From Phoenix dactylifera (Eukaryota > Streptophyta > Magnoliopsida > Arecales > Arecaceae): DNA of 64,000 nt. Positions within the stretch are counted from its first letter, which is position 1; the number at the start of each line of letters is the position of its first letter. The notes beneath the pieces were generated by a model. The model searched no databases. It was not told where the DNA came from and saw only the letters and a program-made list of their open reading frames with translations. Shown in pieces: positions 36,612-48,486 of the stretch. The stretch is taken from NCBI RefSeq assembly GCF_009389715.1, contig NW_024067667.1, positions 1,744,001 through 1,808,000 of the forward strand, given 5' to 3'. The position numbers and the translations under genes are program-made.

Positions 36612-37130
36612 CTAAATCCCTCCACAGTTGTACTCATGTTTACAAGTCTTACCGACCTTTATGATATAAGTGTGCTTGGCTTTGACGAGGAATGGAGGCA
36701 TGCGGAGCAAAGCTTCACACACACATGCTTCGTCCACCTCAGCCAGCCACCGACAACAATTCTTGTTTACTTGCGGCTCTTCTCCATGTCCATGCCCATG
36801 TCCATGCCCATGCCTGTGTTCATGCCCATGCCCATGCCCATGCTCGTTCTCATCCCCAAGGCCATGGCCATGCTCGTGCTCGTGCTCATGCCCATGCTTG
36901 TGCTCATTCCCATGGCCGTGCTCGTGCCCATGATGATCATCTTCCTCACGCAGTTTCACATGGTTCGGACCCCCCGAGCCCTCCACCACTGGCAAAGCAA
37001 TGCAAGCTCGATTAGCTAGTGCAAATTGAGAGAGGCATGGGGGCCCCAACTTTGCAAGCGATGGGTTAGGCATGAACAATAGAACCAGGAGGCTAGAAAG
37101 TGGGAGCAAATGCAGTGCTGCTCTTGCCAT
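36612..37130 (-). CDS. Secreted 8-cysteine lipid-transfer-like protein with His-rich insertion
   Basis: Intact 172-aa single-exon frame. Residues 1-26 are a signal peptide ending SLA, so the product should enter the secretory pathway. The eight-cysteine motif of the LTP/2S albumin superfamily is complete: C32, C43, C125-C126, C136-x-C138, C163, C169. The core PPCLSQFALANRAC and NCCRWLAEVDEACVCEALLRMPPF resembles plant proteins of the bifunctional inhibitor/lipid-transfer class. Between the second cysteine and the CC pair lies an acidic, His-rich insert; residues 66-115 hold 22 histidines, mostly as HG and HE repeats. Such runs commonly bind Zn, Cu or Ni, but that is inference here. A TATA-like ATAAATA lies about 70 bp upstream. 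ATG 37130 is chosen because it gives the signal peptide. Not to be confused with the antisense frames over the same repeats. Confidence 0.85.
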   Translation of the reverse strand: MARAALHLLPLSSLLVLLFMPNPSLAKLGPPCLSQFALANRACIALPVVEGSGGPNHVKLREEDDHHGHEHGHGNEHKHGHEHEHEHGHGLGDENEHGHGHGHEHRHGHGHGHGHGEEPQVNKNCCRWLAEVDEACVCEALLRMPPFLVKAKHTYIIKVGKTCKHEYNCGGI

Positions 37131-37195
37131 CTCTTAGGTTCTCTAGGAGAAGGAAGGATACGGTTCTTGAGGTGCCATTGGATTTATCTTCTTTA

Positions 37196-37203
37196 GTATT
37201 TAT
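37196..37203 (-). promoter_or_regulatory. Possible TATA box of the His-rich LTP-like gene
   Basis: ATAAATA on the minus strand, about 70 bp upstream of the ATG. Confidence 0.4.
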
Positions 37204-38382
37204 GGAGGCAAAGGGACGGGTAGGAGTTGTTTGGATATTTCATACTCTTTGTGCCAGAAAGAAGAGGAGAGATAAGACGGAGATTATGAATTGCATATGT
37301 TAGGTTGAAATGCCTCATGCTTAAGGCATGAAGAGGAGAGCATGCTTTAACAGATGAACTACTATTTTATCTCTGCTTTGTAGTGGTTGGTGAGGGTTTA
37401 GTAAGCATAAGAGAACACTTCTTTTCTCCTTTCCAAATATTTAGAAGGATTCAGCAATAGTAAGATGCTGGAAAGAATTGGATAGGTATGGAAAATAGAT
37501 TGATAAAAATGAACAGTTTACGACAAGTTAATTCACATTTCTATTGATGCAATATATATATTTATATATATAGAAGACTTTTGAAGGGAAAATAATACCA
37601 AGAATATGTAGCTCCGTAAGTAGTAATCTAGTAAAGCTTCTCTTTCTTCTGTTTTGACACCAGGGTGTATAACCTGGTTGGATGTTATGTTTTATGATGA
37701 TAGATGAAGTGTAGCTCTCTGTTCTTAGTCGTTTTTTCTTTCTTTTCTTTTTTCCTTCGGGGGGGGGGGGGGGTGGGGGGTGGGGGAGGGGGGGTTGCTG
37801 CATGGAAAAGCAACGTGTGAATGTTCACACACTTTCTGCGAGCATTTAAGATGGGAAACGGAAACAAGTCTCCTTTTGGTTAGATCATTGATTAGGATCG
37901 GCTCTTCTGCTCAATTTAAATCTTAAAAAAAATAGAAAAAATAAGAAAAATTGTGAAAGTAGAACTTAAATCTTCTTTTCTTTTATTTATGATAAAAAAA
38001 ATCGAGGTACATAATCTCTATTTATAAAAATAAGATCTGCTCTTGTAAAATTTGGGTTGGATTATTCCTGTTTTTAATTCTAATATGACTCTCTTTTTTA
38101 AAATAGATATCACTAGTAAAAATATTTTAGAAAAAGCTAAAATTCTCAAGAAGGTAGATCCCAATTTCTGTATCAACTTTGACTTCTATTGCTTTCCCTC
38201 ATTCTTCTTAGATAGAGAGCTACGTCTGATTAAAATTTTATTCGAAAAGAAAACTTTCTGTTTGACCAACTCATTTTAGGCCCCAAAAGATGGAATTTGG
38301 ACTTGACGCTATGAGCCAAAGTGGCTGATCTTGCTCTTGAATCCTGTTCAGCAGTCATGCATGCATCTAATGACCGACAAAA
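37204..38382. other. Intergenic DNA with poly-G tract
   Basis: No gene seen. A G-run with few interruptions lies at about 37759-37794. The stretch 38277-38352 (AGGCCCCAAAAGATGGAATTT onward) recurs in diverged form at 46622-46697. Confidence 0.5.
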
Positions 38383-38390
38383 GTCACATG

Positions 38391-40036
38391 CAGTGCCGGC
38401 TCGAGCCTTAGGCGACTGAGGCGGTCGCCTAAGGCCCCCGATTGAAAGAAGGCCTCGTTTTGGCGCTTGCACTACTGCACAGCTACAGGCCTATAGCTTT
38501 CACATCCGCCTGCAACGCCGCCGCTACAGTGGGTTCCCGTCGACGGACACTCGAACAGCGAGACAGGCTATGGCTATAGCCTATAGGTGAGTCGGTGACT
38601 GAGGTGGATCGTGAGCTACAAGCCTACGACAAAGACAACCAACAGACATTTCCTCCCCCACTTTCTCTTCTCTGAGTTCTCTTCCCCCTCCTCTTCTCAG
38701 TTCTCTCCTAGTGTTTTTTTTGTTTTCTGAACCTTTTGGGCAGTGACTCAGTCCTCTCCGACTCTCCCCCCACCACCAAACTCCAATTCTTCTCCAGTTT
38801 CTTGATAACTCGACCATCGACGGGCGCTTCTTCGGTTCTTGGGTCGCCGGCCGCCCCTGCTCCGGAGTCCGGAGATCGGAGTCCGGACCTCCTCTCTACT
38901 CTCCTCGGCTCCTCGCCTCCTCGCCGCCGCCCGCCAGCCGCCCCTGTTCCGGAGTCCGGACACTAGAGTCTGGACAACTGGACCTCCTCTCCAGAGTCTA
39001 GAGTCCAGACTCCAGCAGTCCAGCTCTCCTTGGCTCCTCCGGCCTCCGCTCCTCGCCGTTCCCGGCTCCTTGTTGTCCTCCGCAGCTCCGCTCCTCGCCG
39101 TCCTCGTTAGCGGCGAGCGGTCCACCGTCCACCAACCACCGTCCTCCGGCTAATAGGCAAGAACTTAAGGTTCGTTTGCCGAAGTCCACCGTCCACGGGG
39201 CCTCACTTTTTAACTAGCTTTGGGGAGACATGAGACATCAGTCATCACTCATCACTCATCTAATTTTTTTAATGCTTTCTTTCTCTGTCTTCTCTCAAAT
39301 ATATTAGATTTGGAGGAATGAGATACCTGAGGGCAGGGGCCTCTGAAGGAGAGAATAGTTTCATTTGAGGTCAGTAAGAGCATTTAGTTCTCATACCTTG
39401 TTTTTGACATTCAGGGTTATCTTTTTGTTCTTCTTTTTGGCGTTCATATGATAAAGATTGAATCTTTTTTTCTGTGTCTGATTTTTTCTGGAGAGTTTTG
39501 GGGTTCTTCACGCTTTTGATCATGCTTTGGATTGAGTTGAGGCTGGCTCTTTTTTTTTAAATCATTCTCTCCCCAGAAGTCCAAACTCTTAGACATCCTT
39601 TCAAAGTTTAGAATGGTTGTCATCTGAGAGAGTTAGGGCCAGGCAAATTTGTCTCGCACAGGTCTCTACATCTCAGAGAAATAATTGACCAATGCCCTCA
39701 CCTCCCTATCGTGTTGAAGGCCACCTAGCTGGCTAAACCTTTTCTGCATCATGATGACTTCGAGCCTCTTCACTATGAAGTCTATCAACAGGCGGACAAG
39801 AGTCATAGTTGCTGGATGTAGCCACACCATATTGGGCACTTCCAAGTTCCAACAAGCAATTTTTGCTTGCAATTTTTGTTGCTTACTCCTGATGAGTTTC
39901 TTCAAAGATTTAATTTTTTTGATCACAGATTGAGGTCTTTGGGTTTCATTGCACTTATTAAAAAATTTTCATAATTAAAAAAAAGGCCCCTCTTACTGAG
40001 TTCGCCTTAGGCCCCAAACGCATTGGGCCGCCCCTG
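38391..40036. mobile_element. Non-autonomous hAT element, 1646 bp, 8-bp target duplication
   Basis: The left end CAGTGCCGGCTC and the reverse complement of the right end CAGGGGCGGCCC form the terminal inverted repeat. The 8-bp direct repeat GTCACATG flanks it exactly (38383-38390, 40037-40044), the hallmark of hAT. Just inside both ends are GCCTTAGGCGACTGAGG and the inverted GCCTAAGGCGAAC. No transposase frame is present. The interior carries a GC-rich stretch with CCGGAGTCCGGA repeats (38830-39110) and a COG4-like fragment. Confidence 0.9.
39562..39926 (-). pseudogene. Captured COG4-like gene fragment inside hAT element
   Basis: On the minus strand an open stretch reads LIDFIVKRLEVIMMQKRFSQ, then LGGLQHDREVRALVNYFSEM. 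It continues past a stop and frameshift as VRDKFA, TTILNFERMSKSLDFWGEN. This order matches my recollection of the C-terminal part of plant COG4, a subunit of the conserved oligomeric Golgi tethering complex. Only about 120 codons remain, with in-frame stops, so no function is expected. It is enclosed by hAT ends, which implies capture of host gene DNA. Identification is from memory of the family and needs a protein search. Confidence 0.65.
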
Positions 40037-40456
40037 GTCACATGCACCCAAAAGAAATAAAGAAATGGCTGACAAAGTCGACATCTCTTAAAAACCACAA
40101 CAGGCTTGCTAAATCTTCATTAATTTGTTCGCCAAGATCGCCGTGAGATTCATGCAAGCAACAACATTTATCGGTATGCATATTTTTCTGATGCAATAAT
40201 CTTTTTTCACCATCCATATAATGAATTTAATAAATTATTTCATTTCGAAAGTTGTACTTCTCTCATTTCTCCTGCATTCGACACTTCAAAACTTCATTAT
40301 AGATTTAATGAGCCATCTACAAAGAGAAATCCAGTCACTTATGACTGTGATTTAAATGGAAAGGAGCAATCTTCATAAGATGCATTATTATACTGAGGTA
40401 GAAACCTAGTCCATGACGGTTAAAACCTCACTAACCGTTGGCTTTTATCAGGCCGT

Positions 40457-41416
40457 TCAAACAACACCGTTGGTTTTTATTCCATTGGCAACGGCCTTAC
40501 TCTCACCCTTCACATACTTTGCCTGGTTCCGGGGCACTGCTCCACTTGCACCATTGCTCTGTTTCACCCCATCTTTAACCTCGATGGCGCCGCTCAGAAA
40601 TCTTTGCACAATCTCCTTGCTAGGACCCTCCACCACCTTCTCCCATGCCTCGGCCTCGCCTTCCTGGCCTCGCTTCAGGAAGAACTCGGTGGCGTCGATG
40701 CGATGCACATCCCAACCAGGGAGGGTGCAGAAGCGGTGGATCTTCTTCAGCTGATTGCAGGTCAGCGTGCATGTGTTGAACTTGATCTCAGTGACCGCGG
40801 CCTCCAGCATCCTTGCCCGCGTCGCTTCACCGATCGATGCCTCCATGCGGAAGTAGCTGTCCATCTCCGGCACCCCGATCGACCTTCGGATGCCCTTCGA
40901 GTAGTCGCCATCTTGGCGGAACGCGCTCCTCGCCTCCTCCACCAGCCCCTGCTCCACCATCTTGTCCACTCGTATCGACACGAAGAAGTGCAGGAGGGGC
41001 AGATCGACGTCGATCCACACGAAGCAACTCTCGTACCGGGATCGGAACTCGCTGCCCTCGCCATCAACCAATGCCTCGATGTACGAGTTGGAGCCGCCGG
41101 CAACGATGGGGACGCGACCACGCCGGAGGATGGAGTCGATGGCATGCATGGCCGCACGGCAAAAATCGGAAGCGGTGAAGTCGGCGTCCGGGTGCACGCC
41201 ACCGATCAGGTGGTGGGGAATGCCGGCGGACTCCTCCTCCGTCACCTTGTTGCTGATGACGTCAAGGCCATCATACACTTGCATCTTGTCCGAGTTGACG
41301 ACTTCACCGTTAAATTGGGTGGCGAGGGTGATGGCCAACTTGGATTTTCCGGAACCGGTCGGGCCCAGGACAAACACGACCTTGCCTTGGCGACGAGGGA
41401 GGCTGGCTGTCTCCAT
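40457..41416 (-). CDS. IPT: Adenylate isopentenyltransferase (cytokinin synthase), copy 1
   Basis: Intact intronless gene for 319 aa. ATP/ADP isopentenyltransferases join dimethylallyl diphosphate to ATP or ADP, the first step of isopentenyladenine-type cytokinin synthesis; many act in plastids. The P-loop GPTGSGKS is at 18-25, NSDKMQVYDGLD at 41-52, PHHLIGGVHPDADFTASDF at 67-85, PIVAGGSNSYIEALV at 103-117, GIRRSIGVPE at 175-184, and NQLKKI at 221-226. Length and lack of introns fit the ATP/ADP class rather than the tRNA class. ATG 41416 is the first ATG; the frame stays open about 48 codons upstream, from a TAA, without another ATG. That stretch is Ser/Pro-rich and includes a TTG at 41533. 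GC content is high compared with its flanks. It sits in the duplicated block, with a near-identical copy at 55139. Confidence 0.93.
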   Translation of the reverse strand: METASLPRRQGKVVFVLGPTGSGKSKLAITLATQFNGEVVNSDKMQVYDGLDVISNKVTEEESAGIPHHLIGGVHPDADFTASDFCRAAMHAIDSILRRGRVPIVAGGSNSYIEALVDGEGSEFRSRYESCFVWIDVDLPLLHFFVSIRVDKMVEQGLVEEARSAFRQDGDYSKGIRRSIGVPEMDSYFRMEASIGEATRARMLEAAVTEIKFNTCTLTCNQLKKIHRFCTLPGWDVHRIDATEFFLKRGQEGEAEAWEKVVEGPSKEIVQRFLSGAIEVKDGVKQSNGASGAVPRNQAKYVKGESKAVANGIKTNGVV

Positions 41417-42669
41417 TGAGAAGGGTCCGAAAGCAGGCAAGCTGGAAGGGGGGCTGAAGCTGCCGGAGTCTTTGGAGAGCAAGCCTGCCGTACGTGATGG
41501 TATAGAAGGAATGCCATGAGCAAAAAGATACAAGAATGGCGTACGTGTGTTGGAGATTTATGAGAGAGCCTTCAGATCCTTGGTGGCCTATCTAGCTGTG
41601 TAGATTGTGTACGTGAAACAAACTTATGGAGGTAACACGAGCCATACAAACAGTTTCGTATGCAGATTATCTCTAGTTTACTGATTTCAAATGGGAATTT
41701 AGGGACTTATCTATAATCATGTCATGTAAACTACGTTTCTAAGGAGGTTTTGCACCTCTTTTCTCTATCAAAAAAGAAAAAAGATGACAGAAAAACAACA
41801 ACGCCGACAAAAGTAGCGCTAGTAATACATGATTCCTTTATTGTTGGCACAAGACTTTTTGTACAAATCAACATTGCGTGCATATAATATGCATTAAATG
41901 CAGCATTTTTTCTCGAATAATAATAAAAAAATTTGATAAACACTAACATCAAACATTAATTTTGCCTTGGTTTCTATGATTTTATTTTTAAAAATAAAAG
42001 TTAAAAAATAAAAGCGATGCCACTCCGGCTCTTAGTTTCTTTGAATTTAAGGTAATAATTTTCATTTAAAGAAAAAAGAATAAGAAACAAAAGAAGTGCC
42101 CCACCAAAATAAAAGAAAAATAGAGCAGAAACAAAAAAAGATGGGATCACAATCTTTTTCTCATAGGCATGCATCTTTTTGTATCCACTATAACTTGCTA
42201 ATATCTTGATAAAGATTGGTTGAAACTATTAAAAATACTATTATAACTAAAAAAAAAAATCAAAAAGTGTAGTAAGAAAGCAAGGAAAAATACCTTAAAA
42301 ATGTTTATTTCTATGACAGTCTTCTTTACTCGACTTGGTCTTGTAATTTGAAGATGGGAGGAGGAGAAGAGAAGAATCCTCAGAATATTTTTTTTTTTAA
42401 AAAAATCTAATTAAGATTGTTCTTGAGTTTGGAACTTTGGTACCATCGAGTCTAGAGTTCACTTTTATAGTCACCAATCAAACAGATTTACCCTTCAAAG
42501 CCATTCCTATCATATGAGGTTTGGAAAGAGTTCAATGAATCAGACAAAATAGGAAAGAATATCCTGTTTGAATCTTATCCAATATTTACGGCTTTGCAAA
42601 ATATCTTGTTTTACAAAAATCAAGAAATAATTATAGTTTTTAAATAAAAGTTTTGCGATATTATCTATT

Positions 42670-42950
42670 ACAGAAACCAAGATTCACCGAACTAGGTCGA
42701 GCCGCCCGGTTCGGCCGTTCCGAGCCACTTGGTTCGGCCGTTCCAAGCCGACCTGGTGGGGACCCGGTTGGCTCGCATGTTCTTTTCAAACCCAACTCTG
42801 AACCGGCTAGAACTGGTCTTAAACGGGCTGGAACCAATCCCGAACTAGCTGAAACTAGTTCCGAACAGATAGAAACTGGCTGGAACCAGTCAAAATTGGT
42901 CTGAACAGGCCGGTCTCATGCGGAACTAGGGTGAATTCTAAACCGGCCCC
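42670..42950. repeat. CCGGTT/GGTTCGG-rich degenerate repeat upstream of IPT copy 1
   Basis: Short repeated phrases such as GGTTCGGCCGTTCC and (G)AACTGGTT/GAACCGG recur every 15-25 bp. Coding potential is not credible. The copy in unit 2 is at about 57325-57605. Confidence 0.5.
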
Positions 42951-44159
42951 CTCACCTTTTTTTTCTTTTGTTTTAAAGAGTGGTTGGGAAGGCCCTAGAA
43001 GTTTATCAAGCCTTCTCAACCTATCCGAATAACTCCCTCCTTTCTCACAGTAAAAAATATACTGATTCGGCATGATTGAAGAAGGATCCAGCCCTAAATC
43101 AGGTATGCTTCCTCTCTCCTACTTTATTTTTGCTTTTTTTATTGACGCCAAATTTTTTTTAAAAAATTTGCAAAATAAGGAAAAATCATGCCAAAATTTT
43201 TGATTTTGGCTTTATTTTATGATATATTGTATATTTACAAATGATCTACATGGTGACGTAAAATTTTTTAATTTTTTGTTTACATATAACTTTAAAAAAT
43301 TAAAAATATATTTTTGGATTTAGAAAATAAGAAAATAAAAATTATAAAATTATAAAATTAGAAGTGTATTTAGAGGCATGTAAGATACTCTTCAACTAAA
43401 TTTGGTGTCCATTTTGATGCTATTATATGTATTGTGGCCTAGGCCTAAATTTAAAAAAAATTAAGAAATAAGTAGCTTTTGATACATTTCTACAACCTTA
43501 GAAAAATATATGTAGCATCCATTATAAGGTTCTACATAGATCTAAGCTCAGATTAATTTTTTAAAATATTTATATTTAATTTTTTTTTAATTTAAAAAAT
43601 TATTAAAAAATTTATAATTAATACTAAAAATTAGGAAAAATTAGTAGTATGTAATATATATATTTGAGGTATTTTTTAAAGTAAAAAAATATATTTTTCT
43701 AAATTTATGTTATTTAAACATATTTTTTTAATTTAAAATTTTTTAAAATAAATAAATAAATAAATATTAAAAAATAATCTTATGTACTAGATAAATTAAA
43801 TATATATATTTTGAAGTAAAAAATATTATCTTCATCATAATAAAATTTTGCTACTTTTAGATAATTGATAAACTGATGTACTTAATAAACCTGCATGAAT
43901 GAAACCATTAAGAAAAAAAAATTAAAAGCATGATATTGGTTGGATCATGAGCAAATGCTCTCAATTCGACACCATTAAAAGTAAAACTAGTGCGACATAG
44001 AGTTCAAGAGAGAAGAAATAATCAGGTTGAAGCGGTACTTAGCTGGTGGTTTTTCTGACGTATCTATGTATTGAAAATGCCCATAGGAGGTTTGGCAGCC
44101 CTTAAAGAAATAGTTCACTAATTTCAAAGCAACGAAGAAAAAATTTTTTAAAAAGAAGG

Positions 44160-45357
44160 CAGAGATGGACCGCCGAATGAGAGAGTCATCTTCTCATCAC
44201 TCCAAGGAGTCAAAGAAGGTATCCACTCTAGATGACAAGGAGGCACAGATCCAGGCTACAATGCAGGCGAGCCTGGATGATCATTAGTAGGATGATGAGG
44301 TGGTCAGGCATAGGGCTCGTTTGGACCCTGATACTACCAATCGGGTTTTGATTCTACGAGCAGCAAGGCAGATCCAGAGTTCAGTAGGACCTCCTTAGTT
44401 AGGGAGGCCATCAGCAGAGGCAGTAGTCATATTGCATCTATGTTCACGACTTTAGGTAAAAGAAAGAGGTCCACCAAAAAGATTCCACAAAGAGCCACCC
44501 ATAAATGATTTAGATCTACATGCCTTTTCAGCAAGAATTCGAAGCAGTAGAGCGTTGATACAATGCTAAAGAAGGATAAGATAAAGGATATATGGTGAGC
44601 CATTAGATCCTGGTTCCACTTTAGTATCATTCCAGCAAAAGCAGCGGACAAATATATAGTGTAGTGTATCGTTTTCTCCACACATGCTTCCAGTTCCAAT
44701 GTAGATCTACGAAGACCAAAAGAGGGACTGGCAGCTGCTCAGCACACCAAAAAAGAGAAAAAAAAGGTACTTACAACCCCTATGGAGAGTGTGGAGAAGA
44801 CGCCAGTTCACTCAGATTCAGAGACTAGGGCAGCAGCGATGACAATTTCGGTGGTCATGATTTACTGGCTAGGGAGGGTGTTGAGGACATGAGATTACCA
44901 TTTATGAGACACAGCTGCAAGGTGGTTTTCTATTTATCAGTAAGGCCTAGATTACACATGCTACACAGGATAGAAACGACGGTGCATGATATAGCAAAGC
45001 TCATGAGGATATGATTGCATATAGAAGATGGACTCCTTGAGGTCATTCCGTAGGTTATGATGCAGCTGCAGATGACCTCGCACGTAGAGTAGTATCCATA
45101 AACATATTAGGTTTTGAGTCGTATACTGCATTATATTATCTACAACCACAGATAACCTATAACTTATTCGGATACGGATATGGATATTGTGCATCTGATG
45201 CATCATTTTTCAGTAGCTACTATCCCACGTAGCCCGGAGCATCTTATGGATCAAATTTTATTGCCGACATATTTGGATAGGCCCCTCTATAGTCGTATTA
45301 TCCACCAAAGGACATCTTTAAGAGCTAGAGCTTCAATGAGAGGTCTAGAAGTGCTTA
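44160..45357 (+). pseudogene. Decayed coding remnant, possibly hAT transposase
   Basis: Broken frames read MDRRMRESSSHHSKESKK, TLDDKEAQIQATMQASLDD and later SWFHFSIIPANAAD. These resemble the linker and early catalytic part of plant hAT transposases (a short polar stretch, then AxxxWF...IPxNxA). Stops are frequent. The remnant ends where an LTR-like TGTCACGCCC begins. Confidence 0.35.
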
Positions 45358-46610
45358 TGTCACGCCCTGAACTTGAAGCGCAATAGATGCCGCACATCTG
45401 TATGGCGAACCATACAAGCACGCAAGGCTACATATCATATCAAAGCAATAATAAATTCTAAAATTTTATTTAATCAATAATTTATTCAAAGCAATTTTAC
45501 AAAGCTCCAATGTAACATATATCAACATGTGCTAACTAATAACATCAATCAAATTAAACACTCTAACTAATCTAACTAAAATACCCATAACTGAAAATAT
45601 CTTCAAAATTTATTTCTAAATATATGCAAATACCAAATGAAACGAATCACAGATCCTTCAAAGTAGCAACATTGACACTCTCTCTCTCTCTTAATGATAT
45701 CCATATCAGTCAAAATAAAAAATACTTTTCTTTTTTTTGACAACAAAATTCTTCTTAATAAGAAAAATCATCAAAAAATATTTTCCAATCATAGAGCTAA
45801 TATTATTGACCAGTTACAAAATAATTCAAACTACCATGCTTTCTTGAATTTATAAAATAACTTTCGAACAAAATACCCATCTGCATTGTAATTTGAAAAG
45901 ATCTAAAATTTCAAATTCTAGGTAAAGCCAAAAAAAATTCTAGAGTCTAATTCCAAATATATATTTTTTTTATAAGAGTTTCATGCATGATCCAGATACA
46001 GATTTCAATCCTCGAAGAATATTTCAATGAATATCATGAAATATTTTCTAGCCCAAACCTTAAATAACTTTTTATAAATGAATCTTAACTTGCTACCAAA
46101 ATAATTAACTTCAAGCTAAAAGTAGCATCACAGTACCCTATATTGAGTTGAACTTCTTAAATAATTATATTGGACAATAATATTCTATAACTAATACTCC
46201 TTCATGCCCCAAACTTGGAGCAAAACAAATGCTGCACACCTATATGACGGGCATACACGCATGCAAGACTAACAATCATATTAAAGCAATAATAAATTCT
46301 AAAATTTTATTTAATAAATAATTTATTCAAAGCAATCTTACAAAGTTCTAATGTAACATATGTCAACAAGTGCTAACTAGTAACATAAATCAAATGAAAT
46401 ACTCTAACTAATCTAACAAAAATGTCAATAATTGAAATATCATCAAAAAATCTAGGGCACTCTTCAAGTCTCAAGCGATCATGCGTCTATGCATCTGGAT
46501 TTAAAAAAATAAAAAAAATAGAAAAAATATGATAATGAAATATACTAGCCCAGTAAGCAACATAATACCTTAGAATGGGGTCAAAGCATGCCAAATACAA
46601 CCCGATATAT
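45358..46610. repeat. Two direct copies of an LTR-like sequence
   Basis: 45358-45610 (TGTCACGCCCTGAACTTG..., AAAGCAATAATAAATTCTAAA, GTGCTAACTA) recurs in diverged form at 46203-46450. TGTCACGCCC is a common start of plant Gypsy LTRs. No internal polyprotein lies between them. Confidence 0.55.
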
Positions 46611-47555
46611 ACTTATATTTTAGGCCCCAAATGATGGAATTTGGGCACCATGCTATGGGCCAAAGTGGCTGATGTCGCTCTTAGATCCTGTTCAACTCTG
46701 TTCGTAGTAATTAAAGTAGTCCATATCGAGTATGAGGATCCCCTTGGATCATATTTTGTTGCAAACTGGTTTCTAAAGGCTCATCTGAAGTTGTATTTAG
46801 CTTCTGAGATTACTGTACTTATTAAAACTTATGATGATATTGAGTATTTAATGATGGATTCAAGGATATATTTTTATTATTCTCCCAAATTTAATAGTGA
46901 GAAAGAAAGCCCGGTACTATCATATCCAGCTTAGTTTTTATTCAAAAAAAAAGCATCGAAACTAGATAGATGCAAGTAGGTAGCAGACTGTAGCAAGTCA
47001 ACTAAACCTGCTGATTCTTTTTGCAATACATACTAATTATATCTTTTAGATTATTCATATTCTTAATGCTGTCGGTCACTCGTATGACCAATGATTTAGT
47101 AGAATCATCAGAGGCTATACCATATTATTATACTCTACTTGGAATATCAATCTAAAATCTATATATAGTTTATAGAATTGTATTTATCAATTATTATGCT
47201 TACATGGGCGACTTCGACCGGGAACTGGAGACAAGGCCCTATACTGGGGAAGCATGTGTATGTCCGTATCTTGCTCACCTTGAATCAATATTATTGTCTG
47301 CCATTTGATTTTGCTCTTTGAACATTTCTTTTCATTGTGTTCTTTCCTCCTTTATCGTGTTGATAATTATCTCATGGTCTCACGTGTTGAATCAAAGAAA
47401 AGATTTGACTTTGCATTGTTTTTTTTTATTTCTTTGGGGAAATTATATGATCCTTACTATGATGGGAAGTTCTTGGTGCTCTTTGTTTTTTTTCCTTATA
47501 TTTTGGGCCCTTTTGTATAATAGTTTAGGATTACTTTGAAGAAGAATGCAATTGT

Positions 47556-48244
47556 CACGCGCCCAACCCGAGATTGTGGGTCGGGTGTTGTGGCAACCGC
47601 TACATACTTATAGGGAGCTCTCTCCACGAGCATGTAAGGCATCTCAACGTGATATCATCAATATGCAGTAAAATAATTTAAAATAATAATATGCAATCTT
47701 TATTTTATTAACTAACTCAACTTACAATGTCTCACAATTCTAACATTAGTCAAAGGTAATACATCAATATTTAATAAACTCTAATCTAATATAACTTGTG
47801 CCACAATTCTTTTAGTCGCTCTCTATATTAAAAAATCTCGGACCGGGCTAATTCTTTGAATTTGTTAAAATAGTAAGAAATCATATAATGAGCTAGACCA
47901 CTCATAAGTAATGAATATCTTAACTAGACAATTCATATAATAAAATATCAATGCAAATTATAATGAATCAATATAAAGACATAATAAATTCTGTTTCAAA
48001 CATAAATTCATTAAAAATCTATATCCTTTAAATATCCGTATACGTAATCATAAATATGATTCGAAATAAATCACATTCAACTCAACAACCTTTAATTATA
48101 GCTACACTTATATCCTGTGGCTAGGCCAGAAATAGAACAACACTTATATCCTACGAAGTGGGCCAGAATACCAGACTTATATTCCTATAGGGTGGGCCAG
48201 AATACCACATTTATACCCTATGGTAGGGTCAGAATTAATAATAG
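47556..48244. repeat. LTR-like fragment beginning TGTCACGCGCCC
   Basis: Begins TGTCACGCGCCCAACCCG, the style of a plant Gypsy LTR, and is cut off near 48245 by the Copia fragment. Repeated ...GGGCCAGAATACCA phrases occur at 48120-48240. No second LTR was found. Confidence 0.4.
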
Positions 48245-48248
48245 TTAG

Positions 48249-48480
48249 AGTGCCAATGCATAACCCAAAGAGGAGGTGAATTGGGTTTATAAAATTTTGT
48301 AAAAATAAAATTAAATCTCCTCAAGTTTTTAAATCTAATAAAATAAACTAGATGCAACAAGTATAGCAAGTAATAATCATAAATATGCAACTAAGTATGA
48401 AAAAATAAAGAGTGAAGAAAAAAAATAATGCACGACGATTTATAGTGGTTCGGTCTCTTTATGAGCCTCTTATAACTATT
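48249..48480 (+). mobile_element. 5' LTR fragment of a SIRE-like Copia element
   Basis: Shares GTGAATTGGGTTT and TTTATAGTGGTTCGG with the solo LTR at 14773 and leads directly into a Copia gag reading in the same direction. Confidence 0.55.
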
Positions 48481-48486
48481 GGAAGA

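Noticed and set aside
36636..37019. Plus-strand frames rich in Met/Pro or Cys/Pro over the His-rich gene
   Set aside because: Antisense readings of the HG/HE repeat; the minus-strand frame has signal peptide and eight cysteines.
38277..38352. Short repeat shared with 46622-46697, near the left edge of the duplication
   Set aside because: Considered as the homology that caused the tandem duplication, but neither copy lies at a duplication breakpoint (40063 or 54745).
40604..41419. 271-codon frame antisense to IPT copy 1 (and its twin at 55286-56101)
   Set aside because: A shadow of the GC-rich IPT gene; no domain, and the sense strand has all the IPT motifs.
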